Numbered from the stretch's first letter, positions 19,395 to 29,004 are shown. The stretch is DNA of 38,290 nt from Lachnospiraceae bacterium (GCA_029099805.1 JAQXOR010000153.1:1-38290); one strand, 5' to 3'. Program-made: numbers and translations. The notes: a model not told the origin generated them from the letters alone.

Positions 19395-19472
19395 TCTAAC
19401 TCATTGCCCCCTTTAGCGTTTTCCATTTTAGCATATTCCCCACTGAAAAACAACAAACACTTCATCCCACAG

Positions 19473-19501
19473 TTGACAAAAGATATAAAACAAAGTATAC
19501 T
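19473..19501 (+). promoter_or_regulatory. Sigma-A-type promoter for the TPP riboswitch/thiT
   Basis: TTGACA-17 nt-TATACT. Confidence 0.88.
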
Positions 19502-19521
19502 TTGTCCGTAACTATTATAGT

Positions 19522-19605
19522 ACGCTAGGGGAGCCCTTGCTGAGAGGCAGCTGTTGCTGCCGACCCTCATAACTTGTCCGGATAATTCCGACGTAAGGAA
19601 GCAGA
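19522..19605 (+). promoter_or_regulatory. TPP (THI-box) riboswitch aptamer
   Basis: AGGGGAGCCCTTGCTGAGAGGCAGCTGTTGCTGCCGACCCTCATAACTTGTCCGGATAATTCCGACGTAAGGAAG. Confidence 0.96.
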
Positions 19606-19636
19606 CCATATATTTTCATCTATGGTGTTTATGGCC

Positions 19637-19666
19637 CCTCCTAAGCAGTATGCAAGGAGGTTTTTT
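19637..19666 (+). promoter_or_regulatory. Probable riboswitch expression platform: hairpin containing the thiT Shine-Dalgarno, followed by T6
   Basis: CCTCCT-AA-GCA-GTA-TGC-A-AGGAGG then TTTTTT-ATG. Confidence 0.7.
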
Positions 19667-20347
19667 ATGTTTATTGATGTTTTCAAAGAGGACGGATATG
19701 CTGTCCTCACTACGGCAGGGTATATTGCCTGCGCCATTCTGGCTTTACTTATCATCGTTCTCACTGCATTTCTCGCAAAGCCGAAGGAAAATGCAAAGCC
19801 GCACTGGAAGACGAAAAAACTTGTCTTCTCCGCAGTATGCTTAGCTCTTGCATTTTTACTTTCCTACATCCAGCCATACAAGCTGCCATGGGGTGGTTCG
19901 GTAACGTTGTTCAGTATGCTGTTTATCTGTCTTGTAGGTAACTGGTACGGATTAAAGACCGGATTACTGGTTGCATTTACATACAGCATTCTTCAGTTTA
20001 TTCAGAGCGGTGGCTCTTATATTCTGACACCGTTGCAGGTATGCTGTGATTATTTCTTTGCATTCACTGCACTTGGTTTCTCCGGTATCTTTGCGGGGAA
20101 GAAAAACGGTCTCCTCAAGGGCTACCTCTTAGGTATTTTCCTCCGCGGTGTATTCCACACCCTCGGCGGCTATTTATACTGGATGGAATATATGCCGGAT
20201 ACTTTTCCGAAATCACTCGCCGCTATCTATCCGATTGTATATAACTACTCCTATATCCTGATTGAGGGAGCTGCCACTGTAGCTATTCTTTGTATCCCTG
20301 CAGTAAAATCCGCTCTTAACCGCGTGAAGCAGATGACAGCCGAATAA
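19667..20347 (+). CDS. thiT: Energy-coupled thiamine transporter ThiT
   Basis: Six-TM ECF S component (YGLKTGLLVAFTYSILQFIQSGG, FHTLGGYLYWMEYMP); immediately follows a TPP riboswitch. Confidence 0.94.
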   Translation: MFIDVFKEDGYAVLTTAGYIACAILALLIIVLTAFLAKPKENAKPHWKTKKLVFSAVCLALAFLLSYIQPYKLPWGGSVTLFSMLFICLVGNWYGLKTGLLVAFTYSILQFIQSGGSYILTPLQVCCDYFFAFTALGFSGIFAGKKNGLLKGYLLGIFLRGVFHTLGGYLYWMEYMPDTFPKSLAAIYPIVYNYSYILIEGAATVAILCIPAVKSALNRVKQMTAE

Positions 20348-20390
20348 CTCGCTGCCACCTGTAACGCCGGATATCAAATAATTGTAAAAA

Positions 20391-20440
20391 GAACTTGCCG
20401 TAAGTATAACTCTAAAAGGAAATAATTTACGGCAAGTTCT
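20391..20440. terminator. Inverted repeat between convergent genes, probable bidirectional terminator
   Basis: GAACTTGCCGTAA (20391-20403) / TTACGGCAAGTTC (20427-20439), perfect 13-bp repeat with a long loop. Confidence 0.6.
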
Positions 20441-20495
20441 TATATTCTAAAGGAAGTCTCCGGCAGCTCGCACAAATTTGCATATCTATCTGAAT

Positions 20496-21623
20496 TTACA
20501 GGTTAGAAATATACCACATCAGCCCAAGTACCGCGATTGCGCCAAGTACAGTCAGGAACACCTTCCACGGCGAAATCGGAATTTTCCCGGAGACACGTCC
20601 GGTCTGTCCATTTACCATAAAGCGATAAATCTTTGCCTTGTATTTAAAGCAGGCCATCCATACCGGAACCAACAAATATTTGTATTTGATATTTGTATAT
20701 CCTGTCTGAATATGTAAAGCCCGGACACTGTCTGCATGATGCTCTGTTTGGATTTTACGGGTAATATTTCTGCGTAAACGCGTAGATATCAGCGACTTTG
20801 CCTTTTCCCAGGCCTCCTTTAGTCCTATGGAATACCGTTCCGACGCAAAACCGGCAACATATTCCGGCTTATAGCTCTTGTTATCCGCGGTATTATACGG
20901 CAAAATTCCGTTTAACAGGCTCTGTTCATGCCTGGTGGTCCCGCATACCGCTTGGTCATCAATAAATTCCCGGTATGTACCACAACACGAATACCATTCA
21001 GTCATCGTCACTGTCTCTCCCTTGGAATTTCTCTTCTGGCGATTAATACCGTATTCTGCGGAATACGTAGTACTGGTATCGGTATCAAAAGTCCAGTACG
21101 GCAGATAAATCCCCTTAAAGTCCTTCGGTTTTGCCGTATTCTTTGCCTCTTTCGGACAAAACCAACGCTTCTTCAGCCAGCTCTTAAACTTCTCTGCCGC
21201 CTGCTTTGCATCCAGCTTAAAAACACAGACGCCTCCCGGAGCCAATGTATGCTCCGCCTTTGCCTCCATTACCTGATTAGAGCCGCAATACGGGCATTCC
21301 CCCGATATCTCCAGTGCATCATATACCATTTCACCGCCGCATGCCTTACAAAGAACAAGCTTTGTCTCTACCCCCCAGTCACAGTTTCCGGTCAGCTCTT
21401 CGTTCAGGAAATCCTGTTCCTCGGCACTTGATTCTTCCTCATTTTCCCGTAAAATGTCTTCTAAATGGTCACAGTACGGACAATGAAGCTTTCCCGTTGC
21501 AGGGTCAAAATCCATAATACCGCCGCAACACGGACATTTTTTATCCGTTTCTTCTTTGGTATCTGTAAGCACCGGTGCGTTTAATTCATACTCCTGTCCG
21601 GCCATTTTTTCTTGTTCCTTCAT
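20496..21623 (-). CDS. Zinc-ribbon (TFIIB-type/YdjG-like) protein with C-terminal TM segment
   Basis: CPCCGG...CPYCDH and CKACGG...CPYCGS; C-terminal VFLTVLGAIAVLGLMWYI. Confidence 0.8.
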   Translation of the reverse strand: MKEQEKMAGQEYELNAPVLTDTKEETDKKCPCCGGIMDFDPATGKLHCPYCDHLEDILRENEEESSAEEQDFLNEELTGNCDWGVETKLVLCKACGGEMVYDALEISGECPYCGSNQVMEAKAEHTLAPGGVCVFKLDAKQAAEKFKSWLKKRWFCPKEAKNTAKPKDFKGIYLPYWTFDTDTSTTYSAEYGINRQKRNSKGETVTMTEWYSCCGTYREFIDDQAVCGTTRHEQSLLNGILPYNTADNKSYKPEYVAGFASERYSIGLKEAWEKAKSLISTRLRRNITRKIQTEHHADSVRALHIQTGYTNIKYKYLLVPVWMACFKYKAKIYRFMVNGQTGRVSGKIPISPWKVFLTVLGAIAVLGLMWYISNL

Positions 21624-21642
21624 AATTTTCTCCCTGAAAAGT

Positions 21643-21682
21643 AAGGCACACTTTGACAGAATTTCTCTGCAAACTGTGCCTT
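21643..21682 (-). other. Intercistronic hairpin between the SPFH gene and the zinc-ribbon gene
   Basis: AAGGCACA...TTTG.CAGA...TCTG.CAAA...TGTGCCTT; about 16 bp with one mismatch and one bulge. Confidence 0.6.
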
Positions 21683-21693
21683 GTAATACTTAT

Positions 21694-23034
21694 TTAGTTC
21701 GTTCTGTCTGCATCGTTAAACGGATCGCCGCACTCCGGACAGAACTTCGGCGGATTCATCGGATCTTCCGGCTCCCAGCCACACTTATCACAACGATAAA
21801 GCGGAGCGCCCTCCGGTTTTTTTGCACCGCATTCCATACAGAACTTTCCCTTGTTTACCGCACCGCAGGAACAGGTCCAGCCGTCTGCCGGCTTCGGGGT
21901 ACCGCATTCCGTACAGAATTTTCCGGTATTTGTCGCACCGCACTGACAGGTCCAGCTATCTGCAGAAGCAGGCTGAGTTCCGGCCGCCGAAAAAGCCGCC
22001 GGCTGCGCCGGTTGCTGCTGTTGCTGCTGAGCCATCGCAAACAGATTCTGTGCATTTGCTCCACCGGACTGCTGTGCCATATTAAGCCCCATAAAGCCCA
22101 TCATTGCTCCACCCGGATTATTCGCTGCATTCTTCATAGCCTCAGCCTGGCTCTCTACCAGAGCGCCGGCTGCGTTTGCAGTATTATTGTAGTACTGCAG
22201 CTTCTGATACTTCTGAATTTCCGCAAGATCACTTTCCGGAATCGTTGCGGATAAATCAAGACTGACAAGCTCGATACCACGAAGTGCTGTCCACTTTTCG
22301 GAAAGACGGTTCTGCAGACTTTCACAGATTTCATTCGCATGGAATGTCAGCTCCTCATATCCGATTCCCTTTACACCAAACTCTCCAAGCACCGGGCGAA
22401 GCTCTCTGACAAATTCCGGACGTAAGGTGTTCTGTACCAAATCCGCTTTATTATACTCGTCAGCAACGTTGCCGGCCTCTACCTGGTAAAAGAGCAAAGG
22501 ATTCTTAATCTGGAAGGTATACTCACCGTTACACCGAAGCATTACCGTCATATTATTGATGCCGATTTCCGGATAGCAAACCTTGAACGGTATCGGCTGC
22601 GGTGTACCGAACTTATTTCCGGAGACATGCTTAATATTCACATAGTAAACTCTCTGGTCCTTTGCAGTATCTCCACCAAAGGTGAAACGCTTTCCGACTG
22701 TCTTGAAGGTATCTAAAATACTTGTTCCGAGACTTCCGTAAAAAATCGTCGGTTCTGTGGATTTGTCATAAACAAATTCTCCCGGTTCTGCACAGACATC
22801 CACAACCTTTCCCTGCTCTACGATTAACATACACTGCCCTTCGTTTACGGCAATGATGGAACCGTTGGAAATAATATTATCAGCACCGTTTCGATTGGAG
22901 GATTTACCGGAAATACGCTTCTGGCCTTTCACCATCAAAGTGTCGTCATCCATGGAATCACAGTAGAAGTATTCGCGCCATGCATCGCCCAATACATCCT
23001 TTCCTGCTGCCTTAATTGCCTGTATTAATCCCAT
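21694..23034 (-). CDS. SPFH/Band 7-type protein with C-terminal zinc ribbons (COG4260/YdjI-like)
   Basis: SPFH-like core, Q/A-rich linker MAQQQQQQPAQPAA, then WTCQCGATNTGKFCTECG, WTCSCGAVNKGKFCMECG, YRCDKCGW...KFCPECG. Confidence 0.88.
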   Translation of the reverse strand: MGLIQAIKAAGKDVLGDAWREYFYCDSMDDDTLMVKGQKRISGKSSNRNGADNIISNGSIIAVNEGQCMLIVEQGKVVDVCAEPGEFVYDKSTEPTIFYGSLGTSILDTFKTVGKRFTFGGDTAKDQRVYYVNIKHVSGNKFGTPQPIPFKVCYPEIGINNMTVMLRCNGEYTFQIKNPLLFYQVEAGNVADEYNKADLVQNTLRPEFVRELRPVLGEFGVKGIGYEELTFHANEICESLQNRLSEKWTALRGIELVSLDLSATIPESDLAEIQKYQKLQYYNNTANAAGALVESQAEAMKNAANNPGGAMMGFMGLNMAQQSGGANAQNLFAMAQQQQQQPAQPAAFSAAGTQPASADSWTCQCGATNTGKFCTECGTPKPADGWTCSCGAVNKGKFCMECGAKKPEGAPLYRCDKCGWEPEDPMNPPKFCPECGDPFNDADRTN

Positions 23035-23069
23035 ATGTATCCCTACCTTTCATGTAAGTATTAAGTTAA

Positions 23070-24308
23070 CTATTCATACATCGGATAGTTCTTCGTAATT
23101 GCCTCAACAATTGCCTTTGCCTCATCCGTTGCTTCCTTTTTATCCACAGTAAGTGCAATTGCCTTTGCAATCTGTTTCATATCCTCCGTATTCAGTCCGC
23201 GCGTCGTAACTGCCGGCGTACCGAGACGGATACCGCTCGTAACAAACGGAGATGCCGGATCATTCGGAATCGCATTCTTATTACAGGTAATATTAACGGA
23301 ATCCAGCAGCTTTTCTGCTTCCTTTCCGGTAATCCCCTTGCTCTGTAAATCAACAAGCATTAGATGATTATCCGTACCACCGGATACCAGTCGGAAGCCC
23401 TCTGCAACCAGCGCAGATGCAAGCGCCTGTGCATTCGTCACAATATTCTTTGCATACTGCTTGAACTCCGGAGAAAGTGCTTCTTTCAGGCAAACTGCCT
23501 TTGCAGCAATCACATGCATCAGCGGACCACCCTGAATTCCAGGGAAGAAGGCTTTGTTTAACTTATGCTCTTCCGCGAACTCCGCAGAAGAAAGTACCAT
23601 ACCACCGCGCGGTCCGCGCAAGGTCTTATGGGTTGTTGTCGTTGTCACATGTGCGTACGGAATCGGGCTCTCGTGAACGCCACCGGCAACAAGACCGGCA
23701 ATGTGAGCCATATCTACCATAAGATATGCACCAACTTCATCCGCAATCTCACGAAATCTCTTAAAATCAATCTTTCTCGCATATGCCGAGGCACCTGCAA
23801 TAATCATCTTCGGTCTTGCTTCCTTTGCAATGCGAAGCACCTCATCATAATCAATATAGCCGTCATCATTTACGCCGTACGGTACAATGTTAAAATAGGA
23901 GCCGGAGAAATTCACAGGACTCCCGTGTGAAAGATGTCCGCCATGGGCAAGATTCATCCCCATTACCGTATCACCCGGTTTTAACAGAGCAAAGAAAACA
24001 CCCATGTTCGCCTGTGCACCGGAATGTGGCTGTACATTGGCATAGGTGCATCCGTATAACTCCTTTGCACGCTCAATTGCCAGATTTTCTACTACATCAA
24101 CAAACTCACAGCCGCCATAGTAACGCTTTCCCGGATACCCTTCCGCATACTTGTTGGTTAACGGGCTGCCCATTGCTGCCATAACAGCCTTGCTGACAAA
24201 ATTCTCGGATGCAATCAGCTCAATATGGCTTCTCTGACGTCCGAGTTCCAGATCCATTGCCTTTGCCACATCTGCATCGGCTCTCATTACTTCCTCAAAA
24301 GAATACAT
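23070..24308 (-). CDS. glyA: Serine hydroxymethyltransferase
   Basis: [28 protein letters not shown]-lysine motif. Start at [11 protein letters not shown]. Confidence 0.97.
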   Translation of the reverse strand: MYSFEEVMRADADVAKAMDLELGRQRSHIELIASENFVSKAVMAAMGSPLTNKYAEGYPGKRYYGGCEFVDVVENLAIERAKELYGCTYANVQPHSGAQANMGVFFALLKPGDTVMGMNLAHGGHLSHGSPVNFSGSYFNIVPYGVNDDGYIDYDEVLRIAKEARPKMIIAGASAYARKIDFKRFREIADEVGAYLMVDMAHIAGLVAGGVHESPIPYAHVTTTTTHKTLRGPRGGMVLSSAEFAEEHKLNKAFFPGIQGGPLMHVIAAKAVCLKEALSPEFKQYAKNIVTNAQALASALVAEGFRLVSGGTDNHLMLVDLQSKGITGKEAEKLLDSVNITCNKNAIPNDPASPFVTSGIRLGTPAVTTRGLNTEDMKQIAKAIALTVDKKEATDEAKAIVEAITKNYPMYE

Positions 24309-24327
24309 AGTTCCTTTCCTTTCTTTA

Positions 24328-25209
24328 TTAAAATTTATAATTCTCTCCCAAAAATACCAGTGCGAACATGCCACTTCCGACATGAGTACCGATAATCGGT
24401 CCCACATTTGAGATAATAACTTCCTTTACAAGATTTTCGGAAAGCAACTGCTCCTTAAGCTGCTCTGCCACCTCAGGCGAATCTGCATGACCGACAATTA
24501 CCGTCTGCTCTCTTGTGTTAATTCCGTCATTGAGCAGGCGTTCTCTCAAATAGTCCATTCCCTTTTTCACGCCACGCACTTTGGCAACTACGGTAAGCTT
24601 GCCCTCAGGGTCCACACTGAGCACCGGCTTAATCTTCAGCGCAGTACCGACTGCCGCTTCAAAGCCGCTTAACCGTCCGCCCCGCTTTAAATGAATCAAA
24701 TCATCAACAGTAAACCAGTGACAGATTCTTGCGCGGTTCTCTGTCACCCATTCTACCACTTCATCAAAGCTTTTTCCTTCCATGCGTAATTTTCCGGCAA
24801 GATACACAAGCAGTCCCTCACCTACGGAAGCGCATAAGGAGTCAATACATACAATTCTTCGTTCCGGATACTTTTCCATAAGCTCATCCGCCATCAGGCG
24901 TGCCGAATTGTACGTACCGCTCAGTCCGGAGGAAAACGCAATATAGAGAATATCCTTTCCTTCCTTCAGAAACCTGCTGAACACTTCCTTAAAAACCACA
25001 GGGGTAATCTGGCTCGTAACGGATTCCTCTCCTGCTCGCAGTCTGGAATAGAACTCCTTACAGGATAATTCTTTCTCATCGGGATGGTACAGATAATCCT
25101 GTTCCCCCAGTCTGACATTCATGGGAATCACTTCCAGACCATATTCCTCAATGACACTTTGCGGCAAATCAAACGTTGCACCGCTCAAAATCACATAACT
25201 GTTGTTCAT
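24328..25209 (-). CDS. DegV-family (fatty-acid-binding) protein
   Basis: [42 protein letters not shown]. Start at [10 protein letters not shown]. Confidence 0.93.
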   Translation of the reverse strand: MNNSYVILSGATFDLPQSVIEEYGLEVIPMNVRLGEQDYLYHPDEKELSCKEFYSRLRAGEESVTSQITPVVFKEVFSRFLKEGKDILYIAFSSGLSGTYNSARLMADELMEKYPERRIVCIDSLCASVGEGLLVYLAGKLRMEGKSFDEVVEWVTENRARICHWFTVDDLIHLKRGGRLSGFEAAVGTALKIKPVLSVDPEGKLTVVAKVRGVKKGMDYLRERLLNDGINTREQTVIVGHADSPEVAEQLKEQLLSENLVKEVIISNVGPIIGTHVGSGMFALVFLGENYKF

Positions 25210-25331
25210 TCTTACCTCCATTAATCTTCGGAGCATTTGTCCATACTTAAACAGTATACCATAGTAACGTGCAAAATTCAAGTATACCCTCTGCAATTTA
25301 GCGAAGGCTGCCCGTATACCGGCTCCGCGAA

Positions 25332-25835
25332 TTAATAGGACCGGATGGTATCACTTCCGTCGTCACCGGTTTTCTCAATTCCGCGAATTTCCACATAATA
25401 TCCGCCGCCATCGCCCACCGGAACAAGCACACGGTCTCCGAGCTTCTTTCCGTATACTGCTTTTCCGAGAGGAGATTCGATACTAATCAGATTTTTCAGT
25501 GAGTTCCCTCGAATCGATGTCACAAGACGGAAATCCTCACATTCGTCATCTTCCTCAAAATAAAGCGTCACTGTATTATTCAGTCCCACCTCATCCGGTG
25601 CGGATTCCTCTGATATAATCTCTGCCGTCTTAAGCATCCGCTCCAAGTATCGGATTCTGCTTTCATTCTTGTTTTTATCCTTTTTTGCTGCATGGTATTC
25701 AAAATTTTCACTCAAGTCACCGTGGGCTCTGGCCTCCTTCACAGCCTCAATTGCTTCTTTCCGTACCACCAGCTTACGATGCTCGATTTCTTTTTCGATG
25801 CGCTCTACATCCTTTTGTGTCAATTGTTCCCGCAT
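25332..25835 (-). CDS. GreA/GreB-family transcription elongation factor
   Basis: ARAHGDLSENFEYHAAKKDK coiled-coil tip, C-terminal ESPLGKAVYGKKLGDRV. Confidence 0.88.
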   Translation of the reverse strand: MREQLTQKDVERIEKEIEHRKLVVRKEAIEAVKEARAHGDLSENFEYHAAKKDKNKNESRIRYLERMLKTAEIISEESAPDEVGLNNTVTLYFEEDDECEDFRLVTSIRGNSLKNLISIESPLGKAVYGKKLGDRVLVPVGDGGGYYVEIRGIEKTGDDGSDTIRSY

Positions 25836-25847
25836 AGCTCCTCCTCA

Positions 25848-26699
25848 TTAAATATCTGCTTCGATAAATCTCGGCCGTTCCGATAAGGTCTCATTCGGAG
25901 AATGTATCGCCAGATAACGCTTCCCGTCAAGTCCCGTAAACAGCATCCCGTGACCACCGTCCTTAGAAAACAAAAGCTCTTCTTCCGGCTTCCATGCTCC
26001 CGAAAATTTTCCGTTTTCCGGCGACGCCAACGCTACGCAATAATTATTACCTTTTGCAAAACTCGACCAAATCATACGAAGCTTTCCTTCTTTATCCCGA
26101 AACAGAAACGGACCGTCAGTTACAAATATATCTCCCTTTTGCGGATGATGAAAACTCGTTACCGCGGGTACCGCGTCTGACGCCTTAAACAACTCCCTCG
26201 GTGCTCCCACCGCTTCCTTTAAATCCTTTGTAAGTTCCAATGCACAAATAGTACCGTCACCGCATGTATCCTCCCATTCATGGCAAAATACCATATAGGG
26301 CGTACCGTCATCTCCCACATATAATGTTCCGTCCAATGATGCCCAATCTTTCGGCGTAATAGAACCGTTGCTATGCGGCACAAAAGGACCGAGTGGGTTA
26401 TCCGACTTTAAACAATGCGTTCCTCTACCCACACCATCCGTAAAGAAAGTAGCAAACATATAAAACGCTCCGCTGTAAACATATACCTCCGGAGCCCAGT
26501 AATTTACATGCGGTGCAAAATCGTCCGGCCTGTGAAACACCTCAAAGGGTCCATCAAACTCTTCCAAATTCGTTCCCACATAACAGTCAAATCCATCGGC
26601 TTCTCCCCAACAGGTGGCTCCTCTGGTTCCGTACAAATAATATTTTCCGTTATGTACCAGCACAAACGGGTCTCTGATATTTATCTCTTCTCTCTTCAC
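25848..26699 (-). CDS. Glycoside hydrolase family 43-type protein
   Basis: INIRDPFVLVHNGKYYLYGT, SLDGTLYVGDDGTPYMVFCHEW, DGPFLFRDKEGKLRMIWS. GTG start at 26699 with GGAGG 5 nt upstream. Confidence 0.88.
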   Translation of the reverse strand: MKREEINIRDPFVLVHNGKYYLYGTRGATCWGEADGFDCYVGTNLEEFDGPFEVFHRPDDFAPHVNYWAPEVYVYSGAFYMFATFFTDGVGRGTHCLKSDNPLGPFVPHSNGSITPKDWASLDGTLYVGDDGTPYMVFCHEWEDTCGDGTICALELTKDLKEAVGAPRELFKASDAVPAVTSFHHPQKGDIFVTDGPFLFRDKEGKLRMIWSSFAKGNNYCVALASPENGKFSGAWKPEEELLFSKDGGHGMLFTGLDGKRYLAIHSPNETLSERPRFIEADI

Positions 26700-26712
26700 T
26701 GTGACCTCCGTA

Positions 26713-27561
26713 CTATAAAACAAAAGCCGCAATCTTTTTTCCGTCTTCCAGTCCCTTTTCAAACAATCGTCTGATATTATCCCTGTCCTTTGTCAGGGTA
26801 TCTACCCCCAGACAGTCATCCGGTGCTACGATTAATACCTTCCCCTGCTTTGCATACTCCTTCGCCAATGCTACGCCGTCATTATATTTTTTATACCGTA
26901 GCGCAAGCTCTGCTGCCGCTTTTGGATACTTCTTCCGAAGCCTTTTCGCCACCCTTTCATCCTTATCCGGAACGCGTACAAAGTCCTCCGGTCTGGACAA
27001 AAGCAGCACCACTCTGTCACACCCATCCGCGAATGCTTTTTTTATAGGGACCGGGTCTGCAAGCCCTCCGTCAAAATAAGGGATACCATTCACTACATAC
27101 GGCCGATTAACAACAGGCAGGGATGAAGAAGCTTTTAATATGTCATAGCAATCCCTCCTGATATCCCTGCGGTCAAAATATTTGGTTTCACCGGTTACCG
27201 CGTTACAAGCCACGACATAATATTCTGCCCTATTTGACTCATATGCATCATAGTCTACCGGGTCCTCTCCCTTCGTACCCGATAGTTCTCCGTACGGATA
27301 CTCCAGATTAACGTAATTATGTAGTTTTATAAAATTACGCAGGCTGATGTATTCCTTCCGAAAGGAATACTCCGCGTAAAAACGGTAATTTCGCCCTTTC
27401 TGACCTGCCAGAAAGGATAACATATTTCCACTCCCCGCAGAAATGCCGATGCAGTAATCAAATCCGATTCCAAGCGCCAGGCAGGTATCCAGCACTCCGG
27501 CCGCATATACATCACGCATACCGCCACCCACATCAATAATGCCGATTTTTTCTTTCTTCAT
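26713..27561 (-). CDS. Patatin-like phospholipase
   Basis: DVGGGMRDVYAAGVLD, nucleophile elbow GISAGSGN, FDGGLADP. Confidence 0.9.
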   Translation of the reverse strand: MKKEKIGIIDVGGGMRDVYAAGVLDTCLALGIGFDYCIGISAGSGNMLSFLAGQKGRNYRFYAEYSFRKEYISLRNFIKLHNYVNLEYPYGELSGTKGEDPVDYDAYESNRAEYYVVACNAVTGETKYFDRRDIRRDCYDILKASSSLPVVNRPYVVNGIPYFDGGLADPVPIKKAFADGCDRVVLLLSRPEDFVRVPDKDERVAKRLRKKYPKAAAELALRYKKYNDGVALAKEYAKQGKVLIVAPDDCLGVDTLTKDRDNIRRLFEKGLEDGKKIAAFVL

Positions 27562-27676
27562 TTGCCCAATCTCCTCCACTCCATATTCCCCTTTTTAGTG
27601 TATCACACTTTCTCTCATTTATCAAATACAGAACAAAAAGTCCGCTTATGTCCGCTTATGACGAAATTACCGATTC

Positions 27677-27712
27677 AAAAAAAGATGAAACAGGGGCCGT
27701 CCCTGTCTCATC
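27677..27712 (-). terminator. Intrinsic terminator downstream of the secreted GH10 gene
   Basis: Minus strand GATGAGACAGGG-ACGGC-CCCTGTTTCATC followed by T7. Confidence 0.88.
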
Positions 27713-27742
27713 CTTTTATTACCGCCTTGTTTTCACAGCGGA

Positions 27743-28984
27743 TTACTCATCAAATCCCGCATATTCTTTCAATAATAACGCCCCAAAATAGGCATACTTC
27801 GTCTGCCACTTACGGTCCAGCAGAAGAGGATTGTATTCCTGTCTCCAGGAAAGAGCATCCGCAAATCCCCAGAAAGTGAGAGAATCCATCTTTACGGTAC
27901 CGTCCTTTACTCTCTGCATCAGTCCGGAAATCAGATTGTAGTAAAACTGACCCTGAATTTTCTTATTAGCATCTGTTGCATAGCCGATATCCTGATACTT
28001 TCCAAGGCAGACATCCAGCTCCGTCAGATTCACCTTAAGTCCCAAGGTAGCCAGCTTATCAACAGTTGCAAAATAATCATCCAGATTGTCCTTTGTGTAC
28101 AAATGCGCCTGGAACCCGATACCGTCGATCAGATAGTTACCGTCCTCATCGACCAGAGTCTGTGCGAAATTGTACAAAGTATCTGTCTTATACTGCTCAT
28201 TATAATCGTTATAAAACAAATCAATATACTCCGGCGCATACTTATCGGCAAAATAGAACGCATGCCATAAATAATCCTCACCAATGGTAGCAAGCCAGTT
28301 GCTGTAACGCTTGGAGCCATCCTCCATCCATGCCTCATTTACCACATCATACGCATAGAAAAGCTCGGAATATCCCTTTTTCTCCAGCAAAGCAAACACC
28401 TGACGAATATAGCTTTCCATTCTGGCAAGCATGGTATCTCTGTCGACAAGCTGACCTGATTCATCAAAGTTATCATAGAATATCCACTGCGGTGTCTGAC
28501 TGTGCCAAATCAAAGTATGACCACGAACTGCCATATTATTCTCCTGACACCACTGTAACATCTGTTCCGTGGCAGGAGTAAATCTGACCACCAGATCTCC
28601 GGCTGCTTTACTTGCTGCCTGGTCTAAAATATAGTCCGGCTTTAATTCATTCTCAAAGGTAATACTGTTAAAATGCTTCTTGATAAACTCCTGACATTCC
28701 GCATTATTTACCATGTACTCGGACATACAGGTACCTGCCTTTAAGCCGTACTCCCCTAATACCTCTTTGTAGGTTTCGGATACGACCGGGATTGGTGTCG
28801 CCGTCGGCTTTGGCGTTGCCGTAGGCTTTGGTGTTGCAGTCGGCTCAGCTGTTGCAGTCGGCTCAGCTGTCGGCTGTACTGTCGCTGTCGGAGTTATCTC
28901 CGGCTGATTTGTTTCCTTTGTTTTGCAGGCTGCCATGCAGAATACCAGCATCACAATTCCTGCGCCCAACTTCCATTTTCTCAT
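27743..28984 (-). CDS. Endo-1,4-beta-xylanase, GH10, secreted lipoprotein
   Basis: Lipobox VFCMAAC, (T/P/A) linker, RGHTLIWHSQTP, acid/base DVVNEAW, nucleophile TELDV. Confidence 0.95.
   Translation of the reverse strand: MRKWKLGAGIVMLVFCMAACKTKETNQPEITPTATVQPTAEPTATAEPTATPKPTATPKPTATPIPVVSETYKEVLGEYGLKAGTCMSEYMVNNAECQEFIKKHFNSITFENELKPDYILDQAASKAAGDLVVRFTPATEQMLQWCQENNMAVRGHTLIWHSQTPQWIFYDNFDESGQLVDRDTMLARMESYIRQVFALLEKKGYSELFYAYDVVNEAWMEDGSKRYSNWLATIGEDYLWHAFYFADKYAPEYIDLFYNDYNEQYKTDTLYNFAQTLVDEDGNYLIDGIGFQAHLYTKDNLDDYFATVDKLATLGLKVNLTELDVCLGKYQDIGYATDANKKIQGQFYYNLISGLMQRVKDGTVKMDSLTFWGFADALSWRQEYNPLLLDRKWQTKYAYFGALLLKEYAGFDE
28794..28872 (-). repeat. Degenerate 18-bp tandem repeats encoding the TPKPTA/AEPTAT linker of the GH10 lipoprotein
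   Basis: Successive units such as ggcgttgccgtaggcttt / ggtgttgcagtcggctca / gctgttgcagtcggctca. Confidence 0.8.
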
Positions 28985-29004
28985 AAAGCTACCTTCCCCT
29001 TTCT

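Noticed and set aside
26700-26762. ATG-initiated N-terminal extension of the GH43 ORF overlapping patatin
   Set aside because: A GTG at 26699 with GGAGG 5 nt upstream, placed just after the patatin stop, is the better start.
27644-27663. Direct repeat TCCGCTTATG x2
   Set aside because: Only two 10-bp copies in an intergenic region, with no recognisable element; too short to interpret.
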